Below, piece after piece: positions 43,527-52,459 of a stretch of DNA of 64,000 nt. The DNA comes from Granulosicoccus sp036478565. Lineage in GTDB: Bacteria; Pseudomonadota; Gammaproteobacteria; Granulosicoccales; Granulosicoccaceae. The stretch's first letter is position 1. Each line of letters begins with the position of its first letter. The notes below the pieces were generated by a model. The model was not told where the DNA came from. It searched no databases and was given only the letters and a program-made list of their open reading frames with translations. The DNA lies in assembly GCA_965224525.1 (NCBI GenBank), contig OZ245050.1, positions 1,240,001 to 1,304,000 on the forward strand, given 5' to 3'. The translations under genes were made by a program, and so were the position numbers.

Positions 43527-44649
43527 ACGCTCTGCACGCTCGGTCAGCATCACGATTGATCTTGCTGCTATTCGGCATAACCTGAGCATCGCCAGGCAGC
43601 TCAGTGGTGGCGGCAAACTTTTTGCCGTCATCAAGGCTGATGCCTATGGGCATGGCGCTATTGAAGTCATGCGCGGTTTGTCACGTCCCGACGTGGCACC
43701 CGCAAATCGTGCGGATGGCTTTGCCGTCGTCACTGTCGGTGAAGCAGTGGCGCTGCGAGAAGCGGGTTCAAAGCTGCCAATTCTGGTACTTCAGGGGCCG
43801 CAGCAAGCTGGCGAATGCGCCGAATTGCTCAGCTACGACCTCTGGCCGGTTATCCACGATCAGGCACAACTGAGTTGGTATCGCCAATGCTCCGAGCGCG
43901 ATGATCTGGCAGCATGGCTCAAGGTTGATACAGGTATGGGGCGACTGGGTGTTACACCAGCGCAAGCGGCTGAGCTATTGCAACCTGCCAGCGGTATTCA
44001 ATGGCGAGGTGTGTTGAGTCATTTGGCTTGTGCAGACGAACCGGGTAACGACCATACCGACGCACAGATTGCCGCCTTTGATGCACTGCCTTTGCCCGTC
44101 GGGGTATGGCGCAGTCTGGCAAATTCGGCGGCGATCCTGGCGTGGCCTGCAACAAAAAATGACTGGGCGCGGCCCGGTCTTATGTTGTATGGCGTCAATC
44201 CTTTGAACCGGGAAGCGCCAGATACCTTTGATTTGAAACAGGCAATGCGAGTAAAGGCACCACTGGTGTCGGTTAAAACTTTATTGGCTGGCAGTGGCGT
44301 GGGTTATGCACAAACCTGGACATGTCCGGAAACCATGTCTGTTGGGCTTCTTGGCATTGGTTACGGTGATGGTCTGCCACGAGTACTGGATTCTTCGGCG
44401 CGCGTCATTGTGCATAATGTTGCATGTCCGGTAATCGGTCGGGTATCTATGGATTCAATTGCAGTTGATTTACGGGCAGTGCCCGCTGCCGCCGTTGGTG
44501 ATATGGCGCAGTTGTGGGGGCCTGAACAATCAGTCGATGCGTTGGCGGCGGCGGCCGGGACCATCAGCTATGAGCTGTTGACAGGTATTCGAGGTTCGCG
44601 AATGTGGCAAGACTATAATTTTGGCAGCGGCACTGAATTACAGGGATAA
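43513..44649 (+). CDS. alr: Alanine racemase
   Basis: A 378-aa PLP enzyme that makes D-alanine for peptidoglycan. The PLP lysine is in FAVIKADAYGHGAIEV, DTGMGRLGV is conserved, and the second catalytic base Tyr is in GVGYAQTW. GTG 43513 is proposed as start, overlapping the dnaB end by 14 bases; this puts VSITIDLAAIRHNL at the normal distance from the N-terminus. dnaB-alr is a conserved pair. Confidence 0.92.
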   Translation: MNSAERSARSVSITIDLAAIRHNLSIARQLSGGGKLFAVIKADAYGHGAIEVMRGLSRPDVAPANRADGFAVVTVGEAVALREAGSKLPILVLQGPQQAGECAELLSYDLWPVIHDQAQLSWYRQCSERDDLAAWLKVDTGMGRLGVTPAQAAELLQPASGIQWRGVLSHLACADEPGNDHTDAQIAAFDALPLPVGVWRSLANSAAILAWPATKNDWARPGLMLYGVNPLNREAPDTFDLKQAMRVKAPLVSVKTLLAGSGVGYAQTWTCPETMSVGLLGIGYGDGLPRVLDSSARVIVHNVACPVIGRVSMDSIAVDLRAVPAAAVGDMAQLWGPEQSVDALAAAAGTISYELLTGIRGSRMWQDYNFGSGTELQG

Positions 44650-44764
44650 CGGCTTCGCAACACATTGGGCGCCGGTGCGCGGGTATTCTGCGCGCAATGT
44701 CGAACAGATCACGCTATTCTGTCAAGCGTGACCGGTATCATTCGGGCTGAGGAGTGGATTGCGC

Positions 44765-45088
44765 TTAGCGTTCCAGGTATTGCATTTTGTCAGGCTTGCC
44801 TTCCCATTCCTTGGCATCCTCCGGTGATTCCTTTTGAACAGTTATAACAGGCCAGATAGCAGACAATTCAGCATTCAGAGCAAGAAATGGCTCGTCCTCA
44901 GGACGCATGTCTTCTTCTGCAACAATGGCATCGATTGGGCACTCAGGTTCGCACAGTGAACAGTCGATACATTCTTCAGGGTCGATAACGAGGAAATTGG
45001 GGCCTTCGTGAAAACAATCGACAGGGCAGACTTCGACGCAATCAGTGTGTTTACAGCGGATACAATCTTCAAGTACTACAAAGGTCAT
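44765..45088 (-). CDS. fdxA: Ferredoxin FdxA, 7Fe-8S type
   Basis: A 107-aa electron carrier with one 3Fe-4S and one 4Fe-4S cluster. The Cys motifs are CIRCKHTDCVEVCPVDCF and CIDCSLCEPECPIDAI, in the FdxA order. The C-terminal NAELSAIWPVITVQKESPED extension is typical of this subfamily. It is divergent from galU and converges on alr. Confidence 0.95.
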   Translation of the reverse strand: MTFVVLEDCIRCKHTDCVEVCPVDCFHEGPNFLVIDPEECIDCSLCEPECPIDAIVAEEDMRPEDEPFLALNAELSAIWPVITVQKESPEDAKEWEGKPDKMQYLER

Positions 45089-45219
45089 GACAAGTTCTCG
45101 GTTCGGAAAATACTGGCATTGATACTAGCAAACTTCATCCCATTGTAGATCTTAGACAACAAACTATCGCCAGAGACTGAGATGAGTCTGGCTTCAGACA
45201 GGCAGAACAGGAAATAGTA

Positions 45220-46137
45220 ATGAATCAAATCAAGAAAGCCGTTTTCCCGGTCGCCGGTATGGGTACCCGATTTTTACCTGCTACCAAGGCGAATCCGAAG
45301 GAAATGTTGCCTGTGGTCGATAAGCCGTTGATCCAGTATGCAGCGCAAGAAGCGGTCGCGGCGGGTGTCGACACGCTGATCTTTGTCACTGGCCGCAATA
45401 AGCGATCTATTGAGGACCATTTCGATACGGCTTACGAGCTGGAACGCGAACTGGAAGCCAAGGGTAAGCAGGATATGCTCTCTGTACTGGACGACATTCT
45501 GCCGTCGCATGTCAAATGTGTGTTTATTCGTCAATCGAGAGCATTAGGGCTTGGCCATGCTGTGCTGTGTGCCCGCCCCGTTGTTAATAACGAGCCATTT
45601 GCTGTCATCCTGGCGGATGATCTAATCAATTTCTCTGATCAACCCTGTCTGAGTCAGATGGTTGAGCAATTTGACTATCAGCATTGTTCTATACTGGGCA
45701 CCGAAACGGTTCCCATGGAAGACGTGAGCTCCTACGGCATTGTTGCCGGTACTGAAGTAAAGCCGGGTTTGATGGAAGTGACAGGCATTGTTGAAAAACC
45801 GGCGGTGGACAAAGCGCCCAGCAACATTGCGGTTGTTGGGCGATATATACTGACCCCGCGTATTTTCGATCTGCTCGAGCGCACCAAAAAGGGCGCGGGC
45901 AATGAAATTCAGTTGACTGATGCCATCGCTGAGTTATTAAAAGAGCAACGAGTTCTGTCGTATAATTTCCGTGGCCGGCGTTTCGATTGCGGCAGCAAAT
46001 TGGGTTATCTGAAAGCGCAGGTTGAATTTGCACTGGATCATGACGAAGTTGGTGAAGAGTTTTCTGCCTACTTGCAAGAACTTCATGCACGCAATGCGGA
46101 AAAAGTGGTGCCAATTTCCAAGTCAAAGAAAAAATGA
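45220..46137 (+). CDS. galU: UTP-glucose-1-phosphate uridylyltransferase
   Basis: A 305-aa nucleotidyltransferase that makes UDP-glucose for envelope polysaccharide and trehalose. The N-terminal KAVFPVAGMGTRFLPATKAN and PKEMLPVVDKPLIQYAAQEA carry the activator-binding and nucleotide loops; GIVEKPAVDKAPSNIAVVGRY and GNEIQLTDAI complete the family pattern. A strong terminator follows. Confidence 0.96.
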   Translation: MNQIKKAVFPVAGMGTRFLPATKANPKEMLPVVDKPLIQYAAQEAVAAGVDTLIFVTGRNKRSIEDHFDTAYELERELEAKGKQDMLSVLDDILPSHVKCVFIRQSRALGLGHAVLCARPVVNNEPFAVILADDLINFSDQPCLSQMVEQFDYQHCSILGTETVPMEDVSSYGIVAGTEVKPGLMEVTGIVEKPAVDKAPSNIAVVGRYILTPRIFDLLERTKKGAGNEIQLTDAIAELLKEQRVLSYNFRGRRFDCGSKLGYLKAQVEFALDHDEVGEEFSAYLQELHARNAEKVVPISKSKKK

Positions 46138-46190
46138 CGCGCAGCTAGCCAACTGCTTGACACGGGCTGATAGTCCAGCTTGTTGGTCGG

Positions 46191-46232
46191 ATAAAACCGC
46201 TGCATTCCGGTATTGGGAATCAGCGGTTTTAT
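46191..46232 (+). terminator. Rho-independent terminator after galU
   Basis: ATAAAACCGCTG-C-ATTCC (46191-46208) pairs with GGAAT-CAGCGGTTTTAT (46216-46232) around GGTATTG, a 17-bp stem with one bulged C. The A-rich and T-rich arms make it usable in both directions. Confidence 0.85.
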
Positions 46233-46272
46233 TGTTTGTGCGAACACAATATTCAGACATGGGCCGCCTGGC

Positions 46273-47463
46273 ATGAAGCTCATTCGACATCGCCCCGAGT
46301 TTGCTATTTTTACCGTGTTCTTTTTTGTAGCTACGGTACTTGGGCACTGGGTGCCACGAATCCCGGATATAAAAGAAAAGCTGGCCCTGTCTGACAGTGC
46401 ACTGGGGTTTACCCTGCTGGCGTTACCGTTGGCTACCATGCTGGGTTTGGCTGCAGCTGCTTGGGTGATTCGGCAGATCGGATTGCGTAATAGCTGCCGC
46501 TTGGCATTACCGATGTGGGCACTGCTGTTCATATTGCCTGGCCTGGCGGCCAATCAGCTGCAGTTGATGCTGGCATTGGCGGCCACAGGCATGGCGGTAG
46601 GTTTGATGGAAACTGCCATGAACACTGAAGCGGCGCGTCTGGAAAACGTAACGGGCCGTCGATTGATGTCGCGTAGCCATGGATTCTGGAGCCTTGGTTC
46701 GATGTTCGGCGCTATGTCAGGCGCTTTTGTAGCAGATGCAGGTATTTCTGTCGCTCGGCATTTTCTGCTTGCGATGCCTGTGATTGCCGTCGTGGGTTAT
46801 CTTGCAGCTTCAGCACTACCCGTTGAAATTAAGGATGCCTCCCGTACTGGCGATTCATGTGACCCTGTTTCAAGCGAGCCGTGTTTTCGACTGCCGACGG
46901 CGACAATTTTAATGCTGTGCATCATGCCGCTTGGCGTGCTTATGATCGAAGGTGCCTTTGTTGACTGGTCTGCGATATTCATGCGTGAGCATTTGTCAGC
47001 AACCCCGTTGATTACAGGCATCACCTATGCAACTTTTGCGTCAGCTATGGCGGTTGTACGATTGAGTGGCGACTCGCTGGCATCACGATTCGGTGACTAC
47101 CAGGTTGTTTTGTGGTCCGGTATCGCTGCCACGCTCGGCATCCTGCTGTTTGCGCTAGCCAGCAATACGCTGGTTGCCTTGTTTGCAGCCGTGCTGGCTG
47201 GCGCGGGGTCGGCAGTTGTGTTCCCGCTGGCGGTTACTGCTGCGGCCAATCGACCGGGGAAATCAGCCGCGGATAATGTTGTTTCGTTGAACATGATTGC
47301 GTTTACTGCGTTTTTTCTGGCACCGCCTCTAGTCGGTTTCTTATCGGAAGCCTTCTCGTTGCGTATTGCGCTACTCACCCTGGTGCCGGCTGCGATTGTC
47401 ACAGTACTGCTGGCGGGCGAGGTGCAGCCGACAGGAAACAGGGCAGGTTGTATCCGACGTTGA
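46273..47463 (+). CDS. MFS transporter, YbjJ-like
   Basis: A 396-aa inner-membrane transporter with about twelve hydrophobic segments. FAIFTVFFFVATVLGHWVPR, IPDIKEKLALSDSALGFTLL and MNTEAARLENVTGRRLMSRS with HGFWSLGSMFGA are characteristic of the YbjJ branch. ATG 46273 is chosen, because the earlier TTG lies inside the galU terminator. Substrate unknown. Confidence 0.85.
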   Translation: MKLIRHRPEFAIFTVFFFVATVLGHWVPRIPDIKEKLALSDSALGFTLLALPLATMLGLAAAAWVIRQIGLRNSCRLALPMWALLFILPGLAANQLQLMLALAATGMAVGLMETAMNTEAARLENVTGRRLMSRSHGFWSLGSMFGAMSGAFVADAGISVARHFLLAMPVIAVVGYLAASALPVEIKDASRTGDSCDPVSSEPCFRLPTATILMLCIMPLGVLMIEGAFVDWSAIFMREHLSATPLITGITYATFASAMAVVRLSGDSLASRFGDYQVVLWSGIAATLGILLFALASNTLVALFAAVLAGAGSAVVFPLAVTAAANRPGKSAADNVVSLNMIAFTAFFLAPPLVGFLSEAFSLRIALLTLVPAAIVTVLLAGEVQPTGNRAGCIRR

Positions 47464-47507
47464 GAGTATTGGCGTTGTACGGTTGTGCGCCGGAGCAGAC
47501 GGACAAA

Positions 47508-48161
47508 TCAGACTTCAATCAAATGGTTTGGCAGTTGATCCGGACGCCCGGACTCAGCGGGAAAATGCTGCCAGAGAACTTCCCGGATATGTTCGATGGT
47601 ATTTTCGAATCCTTTGGCTATCTGGCCGCTTTTAATGTTGACGATAAACTCTTGCACGGTTTCATCCCAGATCGCATTGTCAACTTTCGCAGCAATGCCG
47701 GTATCGACAATGATCTCAACATAGTGTTCGGCTACCGAGACAAATACCAGCACACCGGTACGATTTTCTGTGAGATGCAGCTCCTGTAAAAAAAACTGTT
47801 CACGCGCGTGTCTGGCCGCTCGCTGATGCTTAACACGGGTTGGAATCACCCACATTCGACAACGAGGAATCTGAGACAACATGCCTAGTCCGAGAAAGAC
47901 CAGCACTTGCACCGGATATAACCAGGATAGTGTGGCGAGCGATTGTCCCGGGTAGTGCCAACCATCAGCTGTCAGGTACTCCCAGAGGAAATAAAAGCCT
48001 GGCATACTGAGTGCAAACAGGGCAGCCCAAAGTATCGGGATATAGCGATAACCATCGCTTTGCTGCGCGATGACGGTCATTATCTCACCGTGTGTACGTG
48101 ATTCCGCCTGTTGTATCTGCGCAGTCAGTGAAGCCTTCGCATCGTTGTTCAGGAATGTCAT
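47508..48161 (-). CDS. TPM-domain membrane protein (short)
   Basis: A 217-aa protein. The N-terminal helix carries SRTHGEIMTVIAQQSDGYRY, two membrane segments follow (IPILWAALFALSMPGFYFLW and LYPVQVLVFLGLGMLSQI), then a TPM-type segment ARHAREQFFLQELHLTENRT, GVLVFVSVAEHYVEIIVDTG. ATG 48161 is one base after the stop of the preceding TPM gene. This is the usual third gene of lemA-TPM clusters, of unknown role in the envelope. Confidence 0.82.
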   Translation of the reverse strand: MTFLNNDAKASLTAQIQQAESRTHGEIMTVIAQQSDGYRYIPILWAALFALSMPGFYFLWEYLTADGWHYPGQSLATLSWLYPVQVLVFLGLGMLSQIPRCRMWVIPTRVKHQRAARHAREQFFLQELHLTENRTGVLVFVSVAEHYVEIIVDTGIAAKVDNAIWDETVQEFIVNIKSGQIAKGFENTIEHIREVLWQHFPAESGRPDQLPNHLIEV

Positions 48162-48162
48162 G

Positions 48163-49077
48163 TCACCAGCCTCCCGATGCGCCACCGCCGCCAAAACTGC
48201 CGCCTCCGCCGCTGAATCCGCCGCCACCGAACCCACCACTGCCACCAAGTCCACCACCCATAGGTCCCCTGTGTCCAGGTCGACGACCACCACCGCTGTT
48301 GCCGCCCGAACTGTTGAAGTAGATGAAGGTAAAGGCAGCAATAGCCAGCAGTAGGCCAATTAAAAGGTTGCCGGTGAACAGAGTCCCGGCCAATCCGGCG
48401 AAACCGGCTGGAAAAGCACCATTGGCCGCCCGGTTGAGACCACTGCGGCGTAGAACTTGAGGTATGGCGACCATGGCTATAAATATCAGGGGGATGAGCT
48501 TGCCAATGGATTCCGGCAGCGCTTTGCCACGACGGCCTGTCGCCCCTCCAGGCGGTGCTTTATATTCACCTTTTATAGCAGCAAGAATGGCATTGACACC
48601 GGCGTCAATTCCAGCCGGGTAATCATTCTTGCGGAAGGCTGGCAGAAGTTCGCGCTGTATGATCGTACTGGACAAGGCATCTGTCAGCGCACCTTCCAGG
48701 CCATAGCCGACTTCAATCCTCACCTTGCGTTCTTTAGGCGCTACCAACAGCAGTATCCCATTGTCGTTTTCTGCCGTGCCAATGCCCCATTGGCGCCCGA
48801 GCCGATTGGCATAGTCGGCAATGTCAAAACCATCCAGGGTGGCAACGGTGACAACCACCACTTGATCGCTCGACTCGGTCTCGTAGGCGGCCAACTTGGT
48901 AGTCAATGCTGCATTTTGAGCAGGGCTGAGTAGTTGCGCCTGATCAACAACTCGTTCGGTGAGCGCCGGGAAATTCGGTTCAGCTGCAAAACTCCAGCTA
49001 CCGCAGAACGCAAGCAACGTTGCCAGCAACCATCGGGTCAGCGCCGATGGTTGCCGGTGCAGCAAGGCGTCTGTCAT
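48163..49077 (-). CDS. TPM-domain protein with Gly-rich C-terminus (YgcG-like)
   Basis: A 304-aa exported membrane protein. It has a signal peptide (LLATLLAFCGSWSFA-AE), a TPM domain with VVDQAQLLSPAQNAALTTKL and QVVVVTVATLDGFDIADYAN, two C-terminal membrane segments, and a GGGGFSGGGGSFGGGGASGGW tail typical of YgcG proteins. It lies directly after lemA, whose stop it overlaps, in a lemA-TPM-TPM operon. Confidence 0.87.
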   Translation of the reverse strand: MTDALLHRQPSALTRWLLATLLAFCGSWSFAAEPNFPALTERVVDQAQLLSPAQNAALTTKLAAYETESSDQVVVVTVATLDGFDIADYANRLGRQWGIGTAENDNGILLLVAPKERKVRIEVGYGLEGALTDALSSTIIQRELLPAFRKNDYPAGIDAGVNAILAAIKGEYKAPPGGATGRRGKALPESIGKLIPLIFIAMVAIPQVLRRSGLNRAANGAFPAGFAGLAGTLFTGNLLIGLLLAIAAFTFIYFNSSGGNSGGGRRPGHRGPMGGGLGGSGGFGGGGFSGGGGSFGGGGASGGW

Positions 49078-49673
49078 CAGTTATCGAAGTTGACCGTCGG
49101 ATTGACCGAATCTGCTTCAGTTACTGAAAAATTCTCCTTTTTCTGCATTTCCGAGTACATAAACCGAGCCCACCAGCGACCTGGAATGGTTCGCAATTCG
49201 GTGTTATAGCGCTGTACTGCCTGAATATAGTCGCGACGTGCAACGGCTATGCGGTTTTCTGTGCCTTCCAGTTGAGACTGGAGGGCGAGGAAATTCTCAT
49301 TGGATTTTAGATCCGGATAGGCTTCGACCACGACCATCAGCCGTTGCAAGGCGGAAGTTAAAGCACCCTGATTCTGCTGGAACTGTTCAAACAAGGCTGG
49401 ATCTGTGAGCATTTCAGGCGAGACATTCATTTGTGAGACACGTGTACGTGCCTCTGTCACCTCGGTCAGTACGTCCTTTTCCTGGTTGGCGAATCCTTCC
49501 ACGGTGCTGACCAGGTTGGGTACCAGGTCTGCTCGACGTTTGTACTGGTTCTGAACTTCACTCCAGCTACCGTTTACCGCCTCATCATAGGTCGGAATAT
49601 TGTTGATACCACAGCCAGCGAGCAGCAATGTGGCCGCCAACACGCTCGATTTGAGCAGTGCCTTAATCATCAT
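49077..49673 (-). CDS. lemA: LemA family protein
   Basis: A 198-aa envelope protein. Residues 1-22 contain a lipobox-like LAGC, so it may be lipid-anchored. The conserved LemA body follows: NIPTYDEAVNGSWSEVQNQY, KRRADLVPNLVSTVEGFANQ and YNTELRTIPGRWWARF. It is mostly helical. LemA proteins accompany TPM proteins in many bacteria; function is not established. Confidence 0.92.
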   Translation of the reverse strand: MMIKALLKSSVLAATLLLAGCGINNIPTYDEAVNGSWSEVQNQYKRRADLVPNLVSTVEGFANQEKDVLTEVTEARTRVSQMNVSPEMLTDPALFEQFQQNQGALTSALQRLMVVVEAYPDLKSNENFLALQSQLEGTENRIAVARRDYIQAVQRYNTELRTIPGRWWARFMYSEMQKKENFSVTEADSVNPTVNFDN

Positions 49674-49724
49674 GTTTGTCCTCTCCTGCAGGTGTAGCGA
49701 TGATAGCAGGTGTAAAATGAATAC

Positions 49725-51719
49725 ATGCTGAGTTTAAACGATGTCGCGTGCCGACGAGATGGCGCTGTACTGTTCGAGCAGGTCGATCTGACCATTCATG
49801 CCGGGCAGAAAGTGGGGTTGACAGGGGCTAATGGCACTGGAAAATCGAGCCTGTTTGCAATGATACAGGGGGCGCTTGACCCCGATCATGGCGCAATCCA
49901 GCTGCAGCAGCAGGTCGGCATCACGCATGTCGCACAGGAAACCGTAACATCAAGCCGAAGTGCGCTTGATTTCGTTATTGATGGTGACCAACGGGTGCGG
50001 GGCATCGAATCGGCAATTGCTGGCTGTGATGATAATGATGGTGTGCGGCACGCCACATTGCTGGGAGATCTGGAGCAGGCCGATGGCTGGACAGTTCATT
50101 CGCGAGCTGGCGCTTTGCTGAATGGTCTGGGTTTTTCGAGTGCCCAGCACGACTGGCCAGTGAATCAGTTTTCGGGTGGCTGGCGTATGCGGCTAAACCT
50201 GGGGCAGGCCCTGATGAGTCCGGCAGAATTGCTGTTACTGGATGAGCCAACCAATCATCTTGATCTGGATGCCGTCATATGGCTAGAGCAGTGGCTGAAA
50301 CAACGACAGGGCGCATTAATTCTTATTTCCCATGATCGGGAATTTCTGGATGCCGTAACCACTCACACAATGCATATAGAGGCGCAGCGTGTGGAGCTTG
50401 TCACGGGAAACTATTCTGCATTTGAGCGTTGGCGCACCGCAAGACTTGCAAATCAGCAAGCGGTTCACATCAAACAAACGGCAAGACGCAAGGAGCTGGA
50501 GGCTTTTGTCACCCGCTTCCGTGCCAAAGCCACCAAAGCACGACAGGCACAAAGCCGCCTTAAAATGCTTGAACGTATGGGGCAGACAGAAGCAGCGCGG
50601 GTTGATACGCCTTTCAGTTTTGTCTTTCGTGAACCAAGGGCCATGCCCAGTCCATTGGTTGCACTACAGCAGGCAAACATTGGCTATGGTGACTCCACCA
50701 TTCTTCAACAAATCAACCTCAGCATTCAAAGTGGTGAACGCATAGGCTTGCTGGGTGCTAATGGTGCCGGTAAATCAACATTGGTCAAAGCCATAGTTGG
50801 CGATCTGGCTTTACAGTCGGGTGAGCGCATGACTGCACAGAAACTGGATATCGGCTATTTTGCTCAGCATCAGGTTGATCAACTCAGCGGCGAGCATTCA
50901 CCGTTACAGGCGCTGCAGAAACAAGCGCCGAAAATAAGCGATGCCGAGGCGCGTAACTTCCTTGGCGGTTTTGGTTTTCATGGTGATCAGGCTTTGCAGG
51001 TTACCGCGACGCTTTCCGGTGGCGAGCGAGCGCGTCTAGCCTTGGCGTTAATCGTCTACGCGCGGCCCAATTTATTGCTCCTTGATGAACCCACCAACCA
51101 CCTGGATATTGACATGCGGCAGGCGTTGGCTGATGCGTTGTTGAGCTTTGAGGGTGCGTTACTGGTGATCTCGCACGATCGCATCATGTTGCGCTCTGTG
51201 GTCGATGAGTTGTTGCTGGTCGCAGATACTCGGGTTGTAGCATTCAAGGACGACCTTGATGGTTATGCACGCTGGTTGGCTAAGCGGCGCAAGCAGGCAG
51301 CCGGTGGTGATGTTTCCGCGCTGCAACAAACTGCGCGAACAGAAAAATCAGGTGCGATAGAAACCGGCCTGCCTCCTGAAACGGCCGGCGGCGTTGAAAC
51401 AGTAGTAAAAAAACGCGAACATCATGCTACACGCAAAAACCAAAAGCGTAACGAGGCAGGTCAGCGTAGTCAGTTACGACCGTTACGCAAGGCTATCGAG
51501 CGGGATGAACGAAAGCTGGAAGCTGCCAACCAGTCGCTTTCCGTATTGCGAGAAAAGCTCTCTGCAGCAGATCTGTACAATGAGGATAGCAAGAACGTCC
51601 TTGCAGAGCTGCTGGCCGGCGAAGGTGAGGCTCGCAGCATTGTTGATGACGCGGAAATCCGCCTACTTGACAGCATGCAGGCATTGGAAGCTGCAGAGAA
51701 TGCAACTGGAGAATCGTAG
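49725..51719 (+). CDS. ABC-F family ATPase (YheS-like)
   Basis: A 664-aa cytoplasmic translation-associated ATPase with two ABC domains. Walker A motifs are GANGTGKSS (about residue 35) and GANGAGKST (about 345); signatures are FSGGWRMRLNLGQAL and LSGGERARLALALI; the linker with RKELEAFVTRFRAKATKARQ and AQSRLKML is typical of YheS/Uup. The C-terminal basic coiled coil (LRPLRKAIERDERKLEAANQ) resembles the tail of YheS. It acts on ribosomes in relatives; no membrane domain is present. It abuts the next gene with one base shared. Confidence 0.92.
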   Translation: MLSLNDVACRRDGAVLFEQVDLTIHAGQKVGLTGANGTGKSSLFAMIQGALDPDHGAIQLQQQVGITHVAQETVTSSRSALDFVIDGDQRVRGIESAIAGCDDNDGVRHATLLGDLEQADGWTVHSRAGALLNGLGFSSAQHDWPVNQFSGGWRMRLNLGQALMSPAELLLLDEPTNHLDLDAVIWLEQWLKQRQGALILISHDREFLDAVTTHTMHIEAQRVELVTGNYSAFERWRTARLANQQAVHIKQTARRKELEAFVTRFRAKATKARQAQSRLKMLERMGQTEAARVDTPFSFVFREPRAMPSPLVALQQANIGYGDSTILQQINLSIQSGERIGLLGANGAGKSTLVKAIVGDLALQSGERMTAQKLDIGYFAQHQVDQLSGEHSPLQALQKQAPKISDAEARNFLGGFGFHGDQALQVTATLSGGERARLALALIVYARPNLLLLDEPTNHLDIDMRQALADALLSFEGALLVISHDRIMLRSVVDELLLVADTRVVAFKDDLDGYARWLAKRRKQAAGGDVSALQQTARTEKSGAIETGLPPETAGGVETVVKKREHHATRKNQKRNEAGQRSQLRPLRKAIERDERKLEAANQSLSVLREKLSAADLYNEDSKNVLAELLAGEGEARSIVDDAEIRLLDSMQALEAAENATGES

Positions 51720-52444
51720 TGAAATACAACAAAACCCTGACTGCCGTTTGCTTGATGTTCAATCTGTTGACAGCGCCACCCATTCAGGCTGGCTCTTTCA
51801 GTTCCCTGGATGCAATCAATCAGGAGCAGTTTCGGCAGCTTTCGGAAACGCTGGGGGCGGCAACTCACTACAGAGGGGTAACACCTGCCGAACCGCTAGG
51901 TATTCTCGGTCTGGATATTGGTCTTGAGGTTTCAGCCACCAAAGTAGACCAGGATGTCTTTGAGTTGGCGAGCGAGGGTGATTATTCTTTCAGCTCCTTG
52001 TTGATTCCCCGCTTGCATGTACACAAAGGACTGCCATTAAAATTGGACGTTGGGGCATTTCTGAGTGCTGTGCCGGGCACTGACCTGACTGTGGTGGGTG
52101 CTGAGCTGCGTTATGCCTTGGTGAAGGGCGGTGTTGCGATGCCGGCCGTTGCGCTGCGCGCCAGTTTTAGTCAGATTCAGGGCGTGACAGAGTTGGATTT
52201 GAATAACACGGCACTTGAGCTAACCATGTCCAAGGGTTTTTTAGTGCTCACCCCCTACGGCGGTATTGGTATTGTTCGTAGCGTCTCGAACCCTCAGGAC
52301 AGCATCGCACTGGAAGAGGAAACAGTTGACCAGAAAAAAATCTATGTCGGCTTAAACGTTAATCTGGGCTTCAACTTTACGGTAGAAGCCGATCGGACCG
52401 GTAACTTTACAAGCTATACCGCCAAGGCTGGCATCCGCTTTTAA
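51719..52444 (+). CDS. Probable outer-membrane beta-barrel protein, unknown function
   Basis: A 241-aa exported protein starting at GTG 51719. Signal peptide with cleavage near IQA-GSF. The mature part is rich in alternating strands (GLDIGLEVSATKVDQDVF, GLPLKLDVGAFLSAVPGTDL, KIYVGLNVNLGFNFTVEADR) and ends in a strand with a terminal Phe (YTAKAGIRF), the usual barrel-assembly signal. No family is recognised. It is coupled to the ABC-F gene and followed by a CBM9-like lipoprotein. Confidence 0.7.
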   Translation: MKYNKTLTAVCLMFNLLTAPPIQAGSFSSLDAINQEQFRQLSETLGAATHYRGVTPAEPLGILGLDIGLEVSATKVDQDVFELASEGDYSFSSLLIPRLHVHKGLPLKLDVGAFLSAVPGTDLTVVGAELRYALVKGGVAMPAVALRASFSQIQGVTELDLNNTALELTMSKGFLVLTPYGGIGIVRSVSNPQDSIALEEETVDQKKIYVGLNVNLGFNFTVEADRTGNFTSYTAKAGIRF

Positions 52445-52459
52445 GAGAAGATAATTGCA

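Noticed and set aside
48162..48359. N-terminal extension of the short TPM protein (VVVVDLDTGD...)
   Set aside because: It is the out-of-frame image of the Gly-rich tail of the preceding TPM gene; ATG 48161 fits one base after its stop.
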